The position numbers were made by a program, and so were the translations under genes. The notes beneath the pieces are model-generated. The model was not told the DNA's origin and made no database searches. It was given only the letters and a program-made list of their open reading frames with translations. A DNA stretch of 64,000 nucleotides from Sulfuracidifex metallicus DSM 6482 = JCM 9184 (lineage in GTDB: Archaea; Thermoproteota; Thermoprotei_A; Sulfolobales; Sulfolobaceae). The DNA is taken from assembly GCA_032834875.1 (NCBI GenBank), contig CP135238.1, positions 378,011 through 442,010 of the forward strand, written 5' to 3'. Of this stretch, positions 45,996-54,709 are shown piece after piece (position 1 is the first letter of the stretch; the number at the start of each line of letters is the position of its first letter).

Positions 45996-47342
45996 CTAAG
46001 TCTTATCCATAATCATGAGGAAGTTCGTCTTCCCCTCCTCCTGTGCTGGGTCTCCTCCAAGAAGAACTATTTTACCCTTTAAGTCCTTGATCAAGTTTCT
46101 TTCAGCTAATTCGATCACCTCATTGACGCTCTCTGCCTTTTGTATTGCTATCGGAGACACTCCCCAGCATAATCTAAGTCTCCTAGCAAGACTCTCGTCA
46201 GGGCACAAACCTATTATGGGCTGTTTAGGTCTCAACCTAGATACCCTGACTATTGAACTTCCGCTTCTGCTATGTACCACTATTGCAACTGCTGAGGATA
46301 CGTCTGCAGCATTGACTCCAGCCAAAGCTATTGCGTCGTCCTCGTTGTTAGTTCCCTTCGGTCTTCTAGATCTTACATGAGGTTCTACAGCCTTAATCGT
46401 ATCGTGCAAGTATTTTACGCTCTCTATGGGAAAGTTCCCCGCTGCCGTCTCATCGCTTAACATGATTGCATCAACGCCTTGAACGATCGAGTTAGCTACA
46501 TCTATAACCTCTGCCCTTGTTGGAATTGGGCTGTTTACCATGGATTCTAAGACCTGAGTTGCCAATATTACAGGCCTACCTGCAACCTTGGAGAGCCTTA
46601 TTATTCTTCTCTGTGCTATTGGCAAGTTTTGAAGACCTATCTCTACGCCAAGATCTCCTCTAGCTACCATAATTCCGTCTGTAACGTAAACTATTTCCTT
46701 TATTCTATCTACGGCTTCTTTCTTTTCTATTTTAGCAATTATCCACGCTCTATCTGCTACTATTGATTTGGCTCTCTTAACGTCCTCTGAACTCAAAACG
46801 AAAGATAACCCTATGAAGTCAGCTCCTAAGTTGATTGCTTCCTTCATAAGCTTAACGTCGTTGTCGGTTAAACCTACTTTCAATTTAGCATCTGGTATAT
46901 TTATACCCTTTCTAGAGGTTAACGTACCTCCCTCCAATACCTTTCCCTTAACCTTATCCTTTTCAACTTCGGTTATCCTGACCCTTATTGTTCCATCAGC
47001 CAGGAGAATGTCGTGATTTTCCTGAACTGCCTCATAAAATAGGGGATCCTCAACTGGTATTCCATCGCTTTGAGAAAAGACAACGTCGTCTCCTTTCCTC
47101 AAAATTAACTTATCCTTAAGCTCTCCTATCCTCAATTTGGGTCCAGGAAGATCAACTAGAACTGATGACATAGTGTTCCTGACTTTTTCGAAGTAAAGCT
47201 TGTGAGAATCCTCATCTCCATGGGCGAAGTTTATTCTAAATATGTCAACGAAATTCGCAATTTCTTGAACCTTATCTATGGATGAAGGACCAAGAGTTAC
47301 AACGATCTTAGTCTTCACATTATCCATCAGTTTGTCTATCAT
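45996..47342 (-). CDS. pyk: Pyruvate kinase
   Basis: 448 residues with full pyruvate kinase motifs: VTLGPSS, FRINFAHGD, VDLPGPKLRIGEL, the catalytic IAKIEKKEA (Lys), GIMVARGDLGVEIG with metal ligands, and MLSDETAAGNFPIE. It makes ATP and pyruvate from PEP and ADP. The start could also be the second Met (MDNVKTK). It is convergent with the FAD oxidoreductase and 43 bp away. Confidence 0.95.
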   Translation of the reverse strand: MIDKLMDNVKTKIVVTLGPSSIDKVQEIANFVDIFRINFAHGDEDSHKLYFEKVRNTMSSVLVDLPGPKLRIGELKDKLILRKGDDVVFSQSDGIPVEDPLFYEAVQENHDILLADGTIRVRITEVEKDKVKGKVLEGGTLTSRKGINIPDAKLKVGLTDNDVKLMKEAINLGADFIGLSFVLSSEDVKRAKSIVADRAWIIAKIEKKEAVDRIKEIVYVTDGIMVARGDLGVEIGLQNLPIAQRRIIRLSKVAGRPVILATQVLESMVNSPIPTRAEVIDVANSIVQGVDAIMLSDETAAGNFPIESVKYLHDTIKAVEPHVRSRRPKGTNNEDDAIALAGVNAADVSSAVAIVVHSRSGSSIVRVSRLRPKQPIIGLCPDESLARRLRLCWGVSPIAIQKAESVNEVIELAERNLIKDLKGKIVLLGGDPAQEEGKTNFLMIMDKT

Positions 47343-47521
47343 AATAATTATAAAAACGTGGGATTTTATAAGCTAGGTTTAACCTCGACTAAGTCTTCCG
47401 AAAAGTGCACAATTTATGTAGATTTAGAACTCTGACGATGAAATGCATCATATTATTATCATTATATTTTTCCTTTTTCTTTCGTTATCCATCGCTTCGA
47501 CACTATTATCCTTTCTATCCT

Positions 47522-49255
47522 TCAAGTCTTCTTTTTAATAAATGAGTATAAAAGCATTATAAATGGTAAAATAAAGAAAATTGCTGAGATAGATAAAGTA
47601 ATATAGAGAAATGAGAAGTAAGACGAAAAGTAAGCCGTGCCTCTTCCATTCTCAACGTATACCTCCACTAAATTATGATAGTTATTAGTGTCCCAGAAAT
47701 ACGAATGATGGAAAAGAAGAATTACATTGCCGGTGTAATTATTACCCAAGTTAATTATAATCTTATCTCCTTCTATACTGAAATTACCTCCAGTTCCAGT
47801 ACCATTGGGATAAAGGATCAAACCTTGATATAAGTTATTCTTGTATAAGTAAACAGAGGGGTCACCCTTGAAGACCGTTATTAAAGTTAGGTTGGAATCG
47901 TTTATAGGAGAGAACGTTATAACGTACTTTATTCCATAAGACGAATTCTCCGTCATTTGGGCTATCTGAGAGTTATAATACGCTAAATCCACGAATCCAG
48001 GCCATGTTTGGAACGATAGTCTGGTGGGTATAACGCATCGGTCTGGCTGAACTATTAGATAATACGGATCCTTGGATTCAAGGTACCCATAAACCTGATA
48101 GAACTGAGGTATAACTTCATGGCCTGTTGTGGAAAAGGATAGCTCTTGATAAGTAGAGTTCAAGGGAGAATAAGTTGGAAAGAAGACGCTAATCAAGATT
48201 ATCAGGAAAACTAACCAAGTAAACCTGAAGAAAGGTAAAGCTAAAAGTATGAGTTCGAAAGAAAAGAGGAAAACCTTCTGCGGAAACGTTGTAATGGTCA
48301 AGATCAATGAGCCTATCAAGGGCAATTTAATCGGATAGTGTAATAGAAAGAGAAACAGAAACATAACGAGCGAAGAGGTTAGAATCAAAGAAAGAATCGT
48401 CATGTCCTTCGTTTTTTCCTTAGATAGCCTGAAATTCCACGTCAATAAAACAATCGAGACAATAATTGAAAAAACAATTACTGAATAAATGAAAATATCA
48501 TACGTTATTTTAAATGGTGCAGATACAGAAGGAACTACTACAAGATATGTATAAAGTTCTTCGGAAAGTTCCGACATGAATGATATCACAATGGAAGTTA
48601 TAAGGAGATAAGATACTCTAAATTTTCTCTGTAATAAAGATAATAAAAGAATAGGAAACTCAAATATAAAAGAGAATAGAAAACCTTCAAAGTAAACCAA
48701 GTTGGATACGACGGTAAAAATTGACAGGAGGGCGAAGTTCCTCAAAGTGGTTTCCTTCAGTAGTTTATAGGAAAACAGAAACACAAGAGGTATGAAGGAC
48801 GATGCGAACAATATACCGGGGCTGTCGCCCAAATAGAGAAAGGTCGAGTTTATGGGATTTATAACAAAGAAGAAAGGTAAAACATAAATTACAAAATTCT
48901 TGTAAGCCCGCGTTAATTGTGTGATTTTCTTTGGTCCTACGTAAACTTCCTTTGACATAAAATGAAAAGCTAGAGTTCCTATAATGAATGGCAATATAGT
49001 TTCTATCTTTACTGCATTAAGGGTACCTAGAAGCGTGAATGCGAACTCAAGAAGGGACGAAGGTGATATTTCGCCAAATGTTCCATAATTTGAGGGAGAA
49101 AAGAACTGTGGAAAGGACGGAGAAGGAGGAGGAGGTTCAGTATCCAGCATAGAGTAAGGAGGCGAGGTTATCAAGTTTCTAAGTATGACTAGAAATATCA
49201 CAACCACAATTGCTATATATACTATCTCTTTAAGGAGTCTCTTCTCTTCCTCCAT
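47522..49255 (-). CDS. Multi-spanning membrane protein with extracellular C-terminal domain, unknown function
   Basis: 577 residues. About ten to twelve hydrophobic segments cover residues 8 to about 410. They are followed by a soluble beta-rich domain (about 415-545) with several Asn-X-Ser/Thr sites, and a last membrane segment near the C-terminus. A Pro-rich stretch (EPPPPSPSF) sits in the first outer loop. The topology resembles GT-C glycosyltransferases, but I see no catalytic Asp-Glu motif or AglB WWDYG, so I do not assign that function. The small membrane protein gene at 49260 ends 4 bp before it begins. Confidence 0.65.
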   Translation of the reverse strand: MEEEKRLLKEIVYIAIVVVIFLVILRNLITSPPYSMLDTEPPPPSPSFPQFFSPSNYGTFGEISPSSLLEFAFTLLGTLNAVKIETILPFIIGTLAFHFMSKEVYVGPKKITQLTRAYKNFVIYVLPFFFVINPINSTFLYLGDSPGILFASSFIPLVFLFSYKLLKETTLRNFALLSIFTVVSNLVYFEGFLFSFIFEFPILLLSLLQRKFRVSYLLITSIVISFMSELSEELYTYLVVVPSVSAPFKITYDIFIYSVIVFSIIVSIVLLTWNFRLSKEKTKDMTILSLILTSSLVMFLFLFLLHYPIKLPLIGSLILTITTFPQKVFLFSFELILLALPFFRFTWLVFLIILISVFFPTYSPLNSTYQELSFSTTGHEVIPQFYQVYGYLESKDPYYLIVQPDRCVIPTRLSFQTWPGFVDLAYYNSQIAQMTENSSYGIKYVITFSPINDSNLTLITVFKGDPSVYLYKNNLYQGLILYPNGTGTGGNFSIEGDKIIINLGNNYTGNVILLFHHSYFWDTNNYHNLVEVYVENGRGTAYFSSYFSFLYITLSISAIFFILPFIMLLYSFIKKKT

Positions 49256-49259
49256 AAAA

Positions 49260-49445
49260 CTAACGCCCCTTTGTCATAACGATTAATACGAGAACTATAA
49301 AGGCAAAGAGGGGATAGATAGCATAAGAGTAAAATATTACTGCGTTGCCAGTACTAGCCATGGAGACGTATATCAACACAACTGAGGTTACAAGTAATGC
49401 TACATCAATTAAGGTATCAAACTTCATCGAAATGACTTTCCACAT
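49260..49445 (-). CDS. Small two-helix membrane protein
   Basis: 61 residues with two hydrophobic segments (about residues 12-30 and 36-56). The short spacing (4 bp) to the large membrane protein gene suggests it is a subunit or partner. A TATA-like CATATATAG (about 49480-49472 read leftward) lies about 30 bp upstream of this ATG. A second ATG (MKFDTLI, 49427) is an alternative start. No family recognised. Confidence 0.6.
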   Translation of the reverse strand: MWKVISMKFDTLIDVALLVTSVVLIYVSMASTGNAVIFYSYAIYPLFAFIVLVLIVMTKGR

Positions 49446-49526
49446 TTAACTTAAAGTCTTTTCACTATATATGAAAGGGTTATATCACTAAGGATAAGCT
49501 TGAGTGAAAATTCACTTTTTTTCACT

Positions 49527-49865
49527 TTAAAGTAGCAAGAACGACATGACCAAAGCAATGATTATAATGGAACCCGCGAAGATTCCGTTCTCAAGTTTCC
49601 TTGACCTATAGGTTCCCTCTTGAAGATCCTTTTCCACTTCCACGTAAGAGTATAGCCCATAGGCTATTGTAATTGCCCCCATGAAGATCAGGACTTCCCC
49701 GTAGATTACGGAAGATGAGATTGATACGCCCTTGGTGCCCTTTATTAAGTTCAGAAAGATCGCAAACTTAGCTATAACGAAACCGAATCCAATTAGCGCT
49801 ATCCCGGTCCTTATCCAAGCCAGGAAGGTCCTCTCGTTGGCAAGATGGTCTGACGCCGAAGTCAT
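49527..49865 (-). CDS. DUF202 (YidH-like) membrane protein
   Basis: 112 residues with the DUF202 hallmark [21 protein letters not shown] near the N-terminus (residues 8-28, split as [13 protein letters not shown] and GIALIGFG). Three membrane segments follow. The family is widespread and its function is not established; members occur fused to SPX/VTC proteins in eukaryotes. It stands alone here, 31 bp before a GNAT gene on the same strand. Confidence 0.85.
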   Translation of the reverse strand: MTSASDHLANERTFLAWIRTGIALIGFGFVIAKFAIFLNLIKGTKGVSISSSVIYGEVLIFMGAITIAYGLYSYVEVEKDLQEGTYRSRKLENGIFAGSIIIIALVMSFLLL

Positions 49866-49897
49866 CTAAGATAAATGTCTTTAGAACTGCTTAAAAT

Positions 49898-50332
49898 CTA
49901 TAACAGAACCTTTGTTCCTATTACTTCATCCTCATCAAATTTAAGGGTGAAACCTAGCTTTCTTCCTATTGCTATCATTGGATAATTGTTAGGAAGAGTG
50001 TAGAAGATTAGCATCTTAATTCTCCTAGCTTTGGCTTCCTCAATTAGCGACTCTACAATTTTGGTTCCTACTCCCATTCTTCTATGTTCTCTTCTTACCA
50101 CTAAGCTGAACTCTCCGTTAGTGAAAAGGGATCCTTCTCCTACAATCTTGTCATCACGTTCAGCCAGCAACGTCACATGGTCTTCCTGAGCAAGTATCCT
50201 CTTAACTTCTTCCTCAGATACTCTATGATAAATGAAGAACCTCATATATAGATCGTCATCGTTCAGGGATCCGTAAAGTTCCGTTAAGTGCGGAAGATCC
50301 GACATAGACGCCCTTCTTATTTTAAGTTCCAC
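49898..50332 (-). CDS. Pat-like GNAT protein lysine acetyltransferase
   Basis: From a GTG at 50332 (reading MELKIRRASMSDLPHL) this is 144 residues; the open frame runs to 50452 but the extra 40 residues do not look like a GNAT start. It has LNDDDLYMRFF (about residue 24), the acetyl-CoA loop VRREHRRMGVGTKIV (about 83-97) and TLPNNYPMIAIGRKLGF. These match the GNAT domain of bacterial Pat/PatZ and the Sulfolobus Pat enzyme that acetylates the chromatin protein Alba. The Alba link is by similarity only. Confidence 0.72.
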   Translation of the reverse strand: MELKIRRASMSDLPHLTELYGSLNDDDLYMRFFIYHRVSEEEVKRILAQEDHVTLLAERDDKIVGEGSLFTNGEFSLVVRREHRRMGVGTKIVESLIEEAKARRIKMLIFYTLPNNYPMIAIGRKLGFTLKFDEDEVIGTKVLL

Positions 50333-50719
50333 ATCTAATTTTCTTTCATAACCTGAAAATGTTTTTGTCAAATAATGATTTGGGAAAATAATGTGAAAAG
50401 ACAGACTTACCTCATTACAAGGTATACATGCACGCCAAATATGGCATATCACACCATAAAATATTTAAATTACCCTCCCTTCTCCCATTTTATTATTTTT
50501 CCCTTTCATGTTTAAAGTGTTTGCCTTCTAAGCTAATGTTTAAAAATACTTTGATTTGTACAGTTTGTTCTTTTTACATGTTTACCGTAAGATATCTGAA
50601 GTTAAGTTTAACTCTGTTCAAGAAGATTATTGTCTTCTTGTATCCAATAAATGAAATTTTACTAAGCTAATCTTAAAACCGTAGATCACAAAACTATCAT
50701 ATAAAAAAGTGTGTTAATT
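50333..50719. other. Intergenic region with an 8-bp hairpin
   Basis: AT-rich, T-runs on the plus strand (for example near 50500). CAAGAAGA (50619-50626) and TCTTCTTG (50633-50640) form a perfect 8-bp stem with a 6-nt loop. An 80-codon open frame here (50428-50670) has a composition unlike a real protein. A TATA-like CATATAAAAAAG (about 50697-50708) serves the next gene. Confidence 0.5.
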
Positions 50720-51064
50720 ATGGGTAGAATAGTTATCCCGTGTGAGAAAGCTACGAAGGACGTAATACCAGCAGTTAAGGTTTTACTTATAAGATATCTA
50801 AACGAAGGTGGAATGACCCAAGCTGAAATAGCTAAGGTTTTTGATATAACCACTGCAGATGTCAATTATTACCTTCACGGGAAAAGGGGAAATACGGAAC
50901 TTACAAAGAAACTAGAGGAAAGCGAAGAGTTCAGGGGGATCGTTAAAGAGTATGCACAAAAAGTATTAACTAAGAAGGAAGAGACATATAACCTATGTAT
51001 ACTTTGCAGTTACGCCAGAAGAAAAATATTAAAAGAGAAGCAACTTTGCCCTTATGAATGGTGA
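50720..51064 (+). CDS. HTH protein with C-terminal cysteine cluster
   Basis: 114 residues from the ATG at 50720 (a GTG at 50711 would add three). The helix-turn-helix spans about residues 17-50 (LIRYLNEGGMTQAEIAKVFDITTADVNYYLHGKR). The C-terminus holds CILCSYARRK and CPYEW, three Cys that could bind metal or an FeS cluster. This matches small archaeal regulators of the predicted-HTH class. It stands alone. Redox or metal sensing is possible. Confidence 0.72.
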   Translation: MGRIVIPCEKATKDVIPAVKVLLIRYLNEGGMTQAEIAKVFDITTADVNYYLHGKRGNTELTKKLEESEEFRGIVKEYAQKVLTKKEETYNLCILCSYARRKILKEKQLCPYEW

Positions 51065-51146
51065 GCTTTATTCCTTTCGACATTAAATTTTTCCTTTCTT
51101 TGTTTTTATTTTAATTATTAATTCTATGCAATGATGAGTTTCCAGA

Positions 51147-51851
51147 CTAGGTGATCTGTGATCTCCGGGTGCAAACGCTGAAACCTGGTGGAGAAAACTT
51201 CACTCCTATTTTGTTTAGAGCTCCTAACATTGCCACCGCGTTCTCGGTTACCACAGGAATGCCCAAATCCTCGTGTAGATAAGTTGATGCTTCATACGTC
51301 GCCAGCGCAGTACAAGCAATATATACAGCATCGGCTTTTCTTACAGCCTCAATATTACGCTTTACAAGCCTATAAATCGTAAACACTGCTGTGTTTGATA
51401 TGTCTACTCCCCTTACCTTGTTTAAACCGTCGTAACCGGTCACTTCAAATCCGTTTTCTTTAAAGAAATTCACTTCTTCCATGGTTCTTTTCTGAATGTA
51501 AGGAGTAGCAACGAAAATTTTTCTTGCCTCAAGTGTCCTTAGAGTGTTAACTGCTTCCTCCTCTGGAAGAACCAAGGGTTTTGTAGCCACTCTCTTGATT
51601 ACGTGGGCATGTTTATGGGTGCCATAAGTCCTACCGTAAATTATCGCCTCAGCAACGTCGTCCAAGAGGGAAAACACTTCTTTTAATTCCCTTTCGAACT
51701 GCGTCTCATCCGTAGGTTCACATCCCTTGGTCGGCTTCATTCTAGTGAAGTGAATAGTGACCCCATCTGGAGCCATCTTCCACAAGTCATATTCCATAGC
51801 GGCATTACCTGCTGGAATGACTACTCCTATCCTACCTCTTCCTCCTGGCAT
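51147..51851 (-). CDS. Asp/Glu racemase superfamily enzyme (maleate isomerase / arylmalonate decarboxylase type)
   Basis: 234 residues. The N-terminal [18 protein letters not shown] and the second half motif [16 protein letters not shown] (catalytic Cys about residue 180) place it among maleate isomerase and arylmalonate decarboxylase-like proteins. The first catalytic Cys of racemases is not apparent ([10 protein letters not shown] at that site), which is the arrangement of arylmalonate decarboxylase, with one Cys only. The gene is divergent from the HEPN-like gene, with just 15 bp between their start codons. Confidence 0.75.
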   Translation of the reverse strand: MPGGRGRIGVVIPAGNAAMEYDLWKMAPDGVTIHFTRMKPTKGCEPTDETQFERELKEVFSLLDDVAEAIIYGRTYGTHKHAHVIKRVATKPLVLPEEEAVNTLRTLEARKIFVATPYIQKRTMEEVNFFKENGFEVTGYDGLNKVRGVDISNTAVFTIYRLVKRNIEAVRKADAVYIACTALATYEASTYLHEDLGIPVVTENAVAMLGALNKIGVKFSPPGFSVCTRRSQIT

Positions 51852-51866
51852 AGAAACAGTTTAAGT

Positions 51867-52613
51867 ATGAGAAGTAAAAAGTCTCCTACAGTGTACAAGA
51901 AGAAGTTGCTGTCAACGGTAAAGGATTTCTTTCAATACTGGAAGAAGAGTGATCAGCAATTACTGGAAGAGGTTCTAGACGGATTCAAATTCGATGTAAT
52001 GAAGGAAGGAGACAAGCATTTCGCCATAATCGGCGAGAGTAAGTTTGAAATAAAGAGTAAAAAGAGTAGTGCAATTGGTATTTTCCTAGCTAACATTCCT
52101 TATTTCGTTTATGGTGAAGGACAGTTAATATGGGATTTGCCAGAAAAAGTCGCTGAAATACAGAGGTCCGCCATCAAGTTGATTGAATTCCCTTGTTTAA
52201 GGCACGTTACCACGTTAGAGACATATTTAATCCTGGAGATGGGGCTCAGAAGTTTATATACAACTTGGCTAGGTGATGTGACTACCATCAAATACAAGGA
52301 CCATAAGGTAAAAGTTAAACACCCGACCTACAGAAGACTTAAGCTTTACCTTAGAAAGAAAGGGTGGAGCATATACAAAGTTAAAGTGAATGGCGAGGTA
52401 TTTCCATTCTCTCAGGGAAGCCTACTCACTTGGGCAAGTAAGTTCATAAGAGATGAGAGGGCTGATTTAGCCATTAGGTTAGCTATAAACGTGAGGAACT
52501 TGCTAGCTCACGGTGAGTTAGAATGGGAGTTGTATCCAACGTTGGAGAGCATAAAATCCTCGTCGTTCCTTGTAGCAATGATGTTCAGTAATCTAAAGTT
52601 AAGAAAAAGTTAA
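51867..52613 (+). CDS. Putative HEPN-like protein of unknown function
   Basis: From the ATG at 51867 (MRSKKSPTVYKKK) this is 248 residues; the open frame further upstream is antisense to the neighbour. Basic N-terminus, mixed middle, helical C-terminal third. Near the end VRNLLAHGELEW (R210 to H215) matches the R-x4-6-H motif of HEPN ribonuclease and dimerisation domains, here R-N-L-L-A-H with the typical Asn. HEPN proteins occur in toxin-antitoxin and antiviral systems. No antitoxin-like partner is adjacent. A GTG at about 51888 is an alternative start. Call rests on one motif. Confidence 0.5.
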   Translation: MRSKKSPTVYKKKLLSTVKDFFQYWKKSDQQLLEEVLDGFKFDVMKEGDKHFAIIGESKFEIKSKKSSAIGIFLANIPYFVYGEGQLIWDLPEKVAEIQRSAIKLIEFPCLRHVTTLETYLILEMGLRSLYTTWLGDVTTIKYKDHKVKVKHPTYRRLKLYLRKKGWSIYKVKVNGEVFPFSQGSLLTWASKFIRDERADLAIRLAINVRNLLAHGELEWELYPTLESIKSSSFLVAMMFSNLKLRKS

Positions 52614-52674
52614 GAAAATGATGAATCATCTTATGAGTAAGATTTTTATAATAACGATGCTCACAACAAAATGA

Positions 52675-53057
<383 letters not shown>

Positions 53058-54545
53058 TTACTTCCTTCTAAGTAGGACTACTCCAGCTACAATTACAGCT
53101 ATTATAACTACAATTATTGCAATATAGATTGGAGTAGAGGATGAACTTGAGGAGGACGATGGCATAGTAGATAAAGAAGTTGAAACGGTAGTTGTACTCG
53201 AGGTTGCGGGCGGGACTGTTGTAGTTGATGACGTTGAAGATGACGTTGAGGAGGAGGTTGAGGAAGTGGAAGACGAGGTTGTAGTTGTACTCGAGGTTGA
53301 GGAGGAGGTTGCGGGCGGGACTGTTGTAGTTGATGACGTTGAAGATGACGTTGAGGAGGAGGTTGAGGAAGTGGAAGACGAGGTTGTAGTTGTACTCGAG
53401 GTTGCGGAAGAAAATACAGATATCGTGACTCCGTTAGGATATTGTGGCCCTATAACTTGTATCCATAACCCATGGCTTGCGGAGCCTGGAACGTAGACTT
53501 CCATAAACGAACTTGTCATATAGAACTTCAGGTTGCTATTAGAACCGTAAATTAGTCCGCTTGCTCCATCTGGTTGCAAATTATATGCGTAACTATATGT
53601 CATGTTGGTGAAAGTAAACGTAGAATTGCCGCTATTTCCTCCTTCGATTATTTTAACTTGATCCTGTTGATTAACTAAATTATTCATCAGAATGAAGTAT
53701 CCTTCGCTTATGTTCTGAACGCAAATCATTGAGGAATTAGGACCCATGACAGAATACGTCGGAACCACTTGCCCTGAAAGACCATAACTAACGTTAACTA
53801 TGACGAAATAAGGAACGTATCCTGCAAAGCTTCCATTATAATTGATATCAAATGCTCCGTAGAAGTAGTATAAACCTTGAGATATTCCTTGCGGAATTAT
53901 TATGAACTCGTTCTCACTCACCTCATTCTGTGGCGTAGCAGATGGAAAGGAAGTTGGTTGTTCTACTCCGTTTAAAAACGCATTAGTTTCTAAGTCCTCG
54001 TAAGATTGAAACGAAGTCAGGTTATTTGCTTGATATTTTAGCGTAACGTTAAAGCTTAAGTATTGACCTGGTGATGCGGATGTTTCATATAATCCATCAC
54101 TACCATTAATGTATACAACTCCTTGAATCTGGTTACTGACCTTCTCTACATTCACCGTGAAGCTATGTCCGTTCAAGGTTATCACGTTCTTACCTATTGG
54201 CAAATTCAATTCAACCTCCTGATAAGAAAGAGGCTTTACTGTTACCGTTTCTACCGCAACTCCATTTACATAGATCACTCCGCTTCCTTGAGAGTTTCCT
54301 TGATTTAAGACAAGTATTGGAAACTGTGTATTATCTCCCTGAGTTGGAACGAAACCATAGCCGTTCACGTCAGATATTGTTAAAGGAGCAAGTTGTAAAT
54401 CTGAGTAGCCGGTAGAGGCATGAAGAGGCGAAAGGTTCAGTCCTATAAATACGCCTAAAAAAAATAATGCAAATAATAATAACGCTGAAGTATTTCTTAC
54501 TGAACCTTGACTTATCTTAACTTCTTTTTGTATATCAACCATCAA
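53058..54545 (-). CDS. Anchored cell-surface protein with Ser/Thr-rich stalk
   Basis: 495 residues. An N-terminal hydrophobic segment (about 20-40, LLLFALFFLGVFIGL) is a signal or anchor. A beta-rich ectodomain (about 45-380) has more than ten Asn-X-Ser/Thr sites. A stalk of almost only Ser, Thr, Val, Pro (about 383-465) comes from a 105-bp tandem repeat. The C-terminal membrane anchor (IYIAIIVVIIAVIVAGVVLL) ends RRK. The plan resembles archaeal pseudoperiplasmic binding or adhesion proteins standing in the S-layer. It is divergent from slaA (164 bp between starts), so it may share its control. Family not recognised. Confidence 0.75.
   Translation of the reverse strand: MMVDIQKEVKISQGSVRNTSALLLFALFFLGVFIGLNLSPLHASTGYSDLQLAPLTISDVNGYGFVPTQGDNTQFPILVLNQGNSQGSGVIYVNGVAVETVTVKPLSYQEVELNLPIGKNVITLNGHSFTVNVEKVSNQIQGVVYINGSDGLYETSASPGQYLSFNVTLKYQANNLTSFQSYEDLETNAFLNGVEQPTSFPSATPQNEVSENEFIIIPQGISQGLYYFYGAFDINYNGSFAGYVPYFVIVNVSYGLSGQVVPTYSVMGPNSSMICVQNISEGYFILMNNLVNQQDQVKIIEGGNSGNSTFTFTNMTYSYAYNLQPDGASGLIYGSNSNLKFYMTSSFMEVYVPGSASHGLWIQVIGPQYPNGVTISVFSSATSSTTTTSSSTSSTSSSTSSSTSSTTTVPPATSSSTSSTTTTSSSTSSTSSSTSSSTSSTTTVPPATSSTTTVSTSLSTMPSSSSSSSSTPIYIAIIVVIIAVIVAGVVLLRRK
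53206..53405 (-). repeat. 105-bp tandem repeat encoding the Ser/Thr stalk
   Basis: The unit beginning GCGGGCGGGACTGTTG at 53206 recurs at 53311 with near-perfect identity over about 95 bp. 105 bp is 35 codons, so expansion keeps the frame and lengthens the stalk. Inside the unit are shorter GAGGAGGTTGA-type repeats. Confidence 0.92.
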
Positions 54546-54666
54546 ACTACTATATCAAAAGCATATCTAATTTTTTTCTAACTTGGTATTACAAGATATA
54601 TTAGAAATAGTAGTTTTTGGCTCTTTCAATTTAAGTGTTTTTTCTTTGTATACAGAGATATACTAA

Positions 54667-54677
54667 AGTATATATAG
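54667..54677 (+). promoter_or_regulatory. slaA TATA box
   Basis: AGTATATATAG is a near-ideal archaeal TATA box centred about 38 bp before the slaA ATG (54710). Initiation would fall near 54697, leaving a short leader of about 13 nt. The strong match suits a highly expressed S-layer gene. Confidence 0.6.
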
Positions 54678-54709
54678 CACTAGCCAGAGTGAAAAGGCAG
54701 GGAATTCAA

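Noticed and set aside
50428-50670. 80-codon open frame on the plus strand
   Set aside because: Low-complexity Leu/Phe/Ser-rich translation from a T-rich intergenic region, no recognisable feature; also overlaps the GNAT upstream flank.
51750-51866. 39-residue N-terminal extension of the HEPN-like protein
   Set aside because: It lies antisense within the start of the racemase-superfamily gene and looks like shadow coding.
53206-53415. CRISPR or satellite repeat
   Set aside because: A two-copy in-frame tandem repeat inside a coding region without spacers.
53266-53496. Acidic 76-codon frame opposite the Ser/Thr stalk
   Set aside because: It is the complement of the 105-bp repeat; Glu/Val repeats arise from the reverse of Ser/Thr codons.
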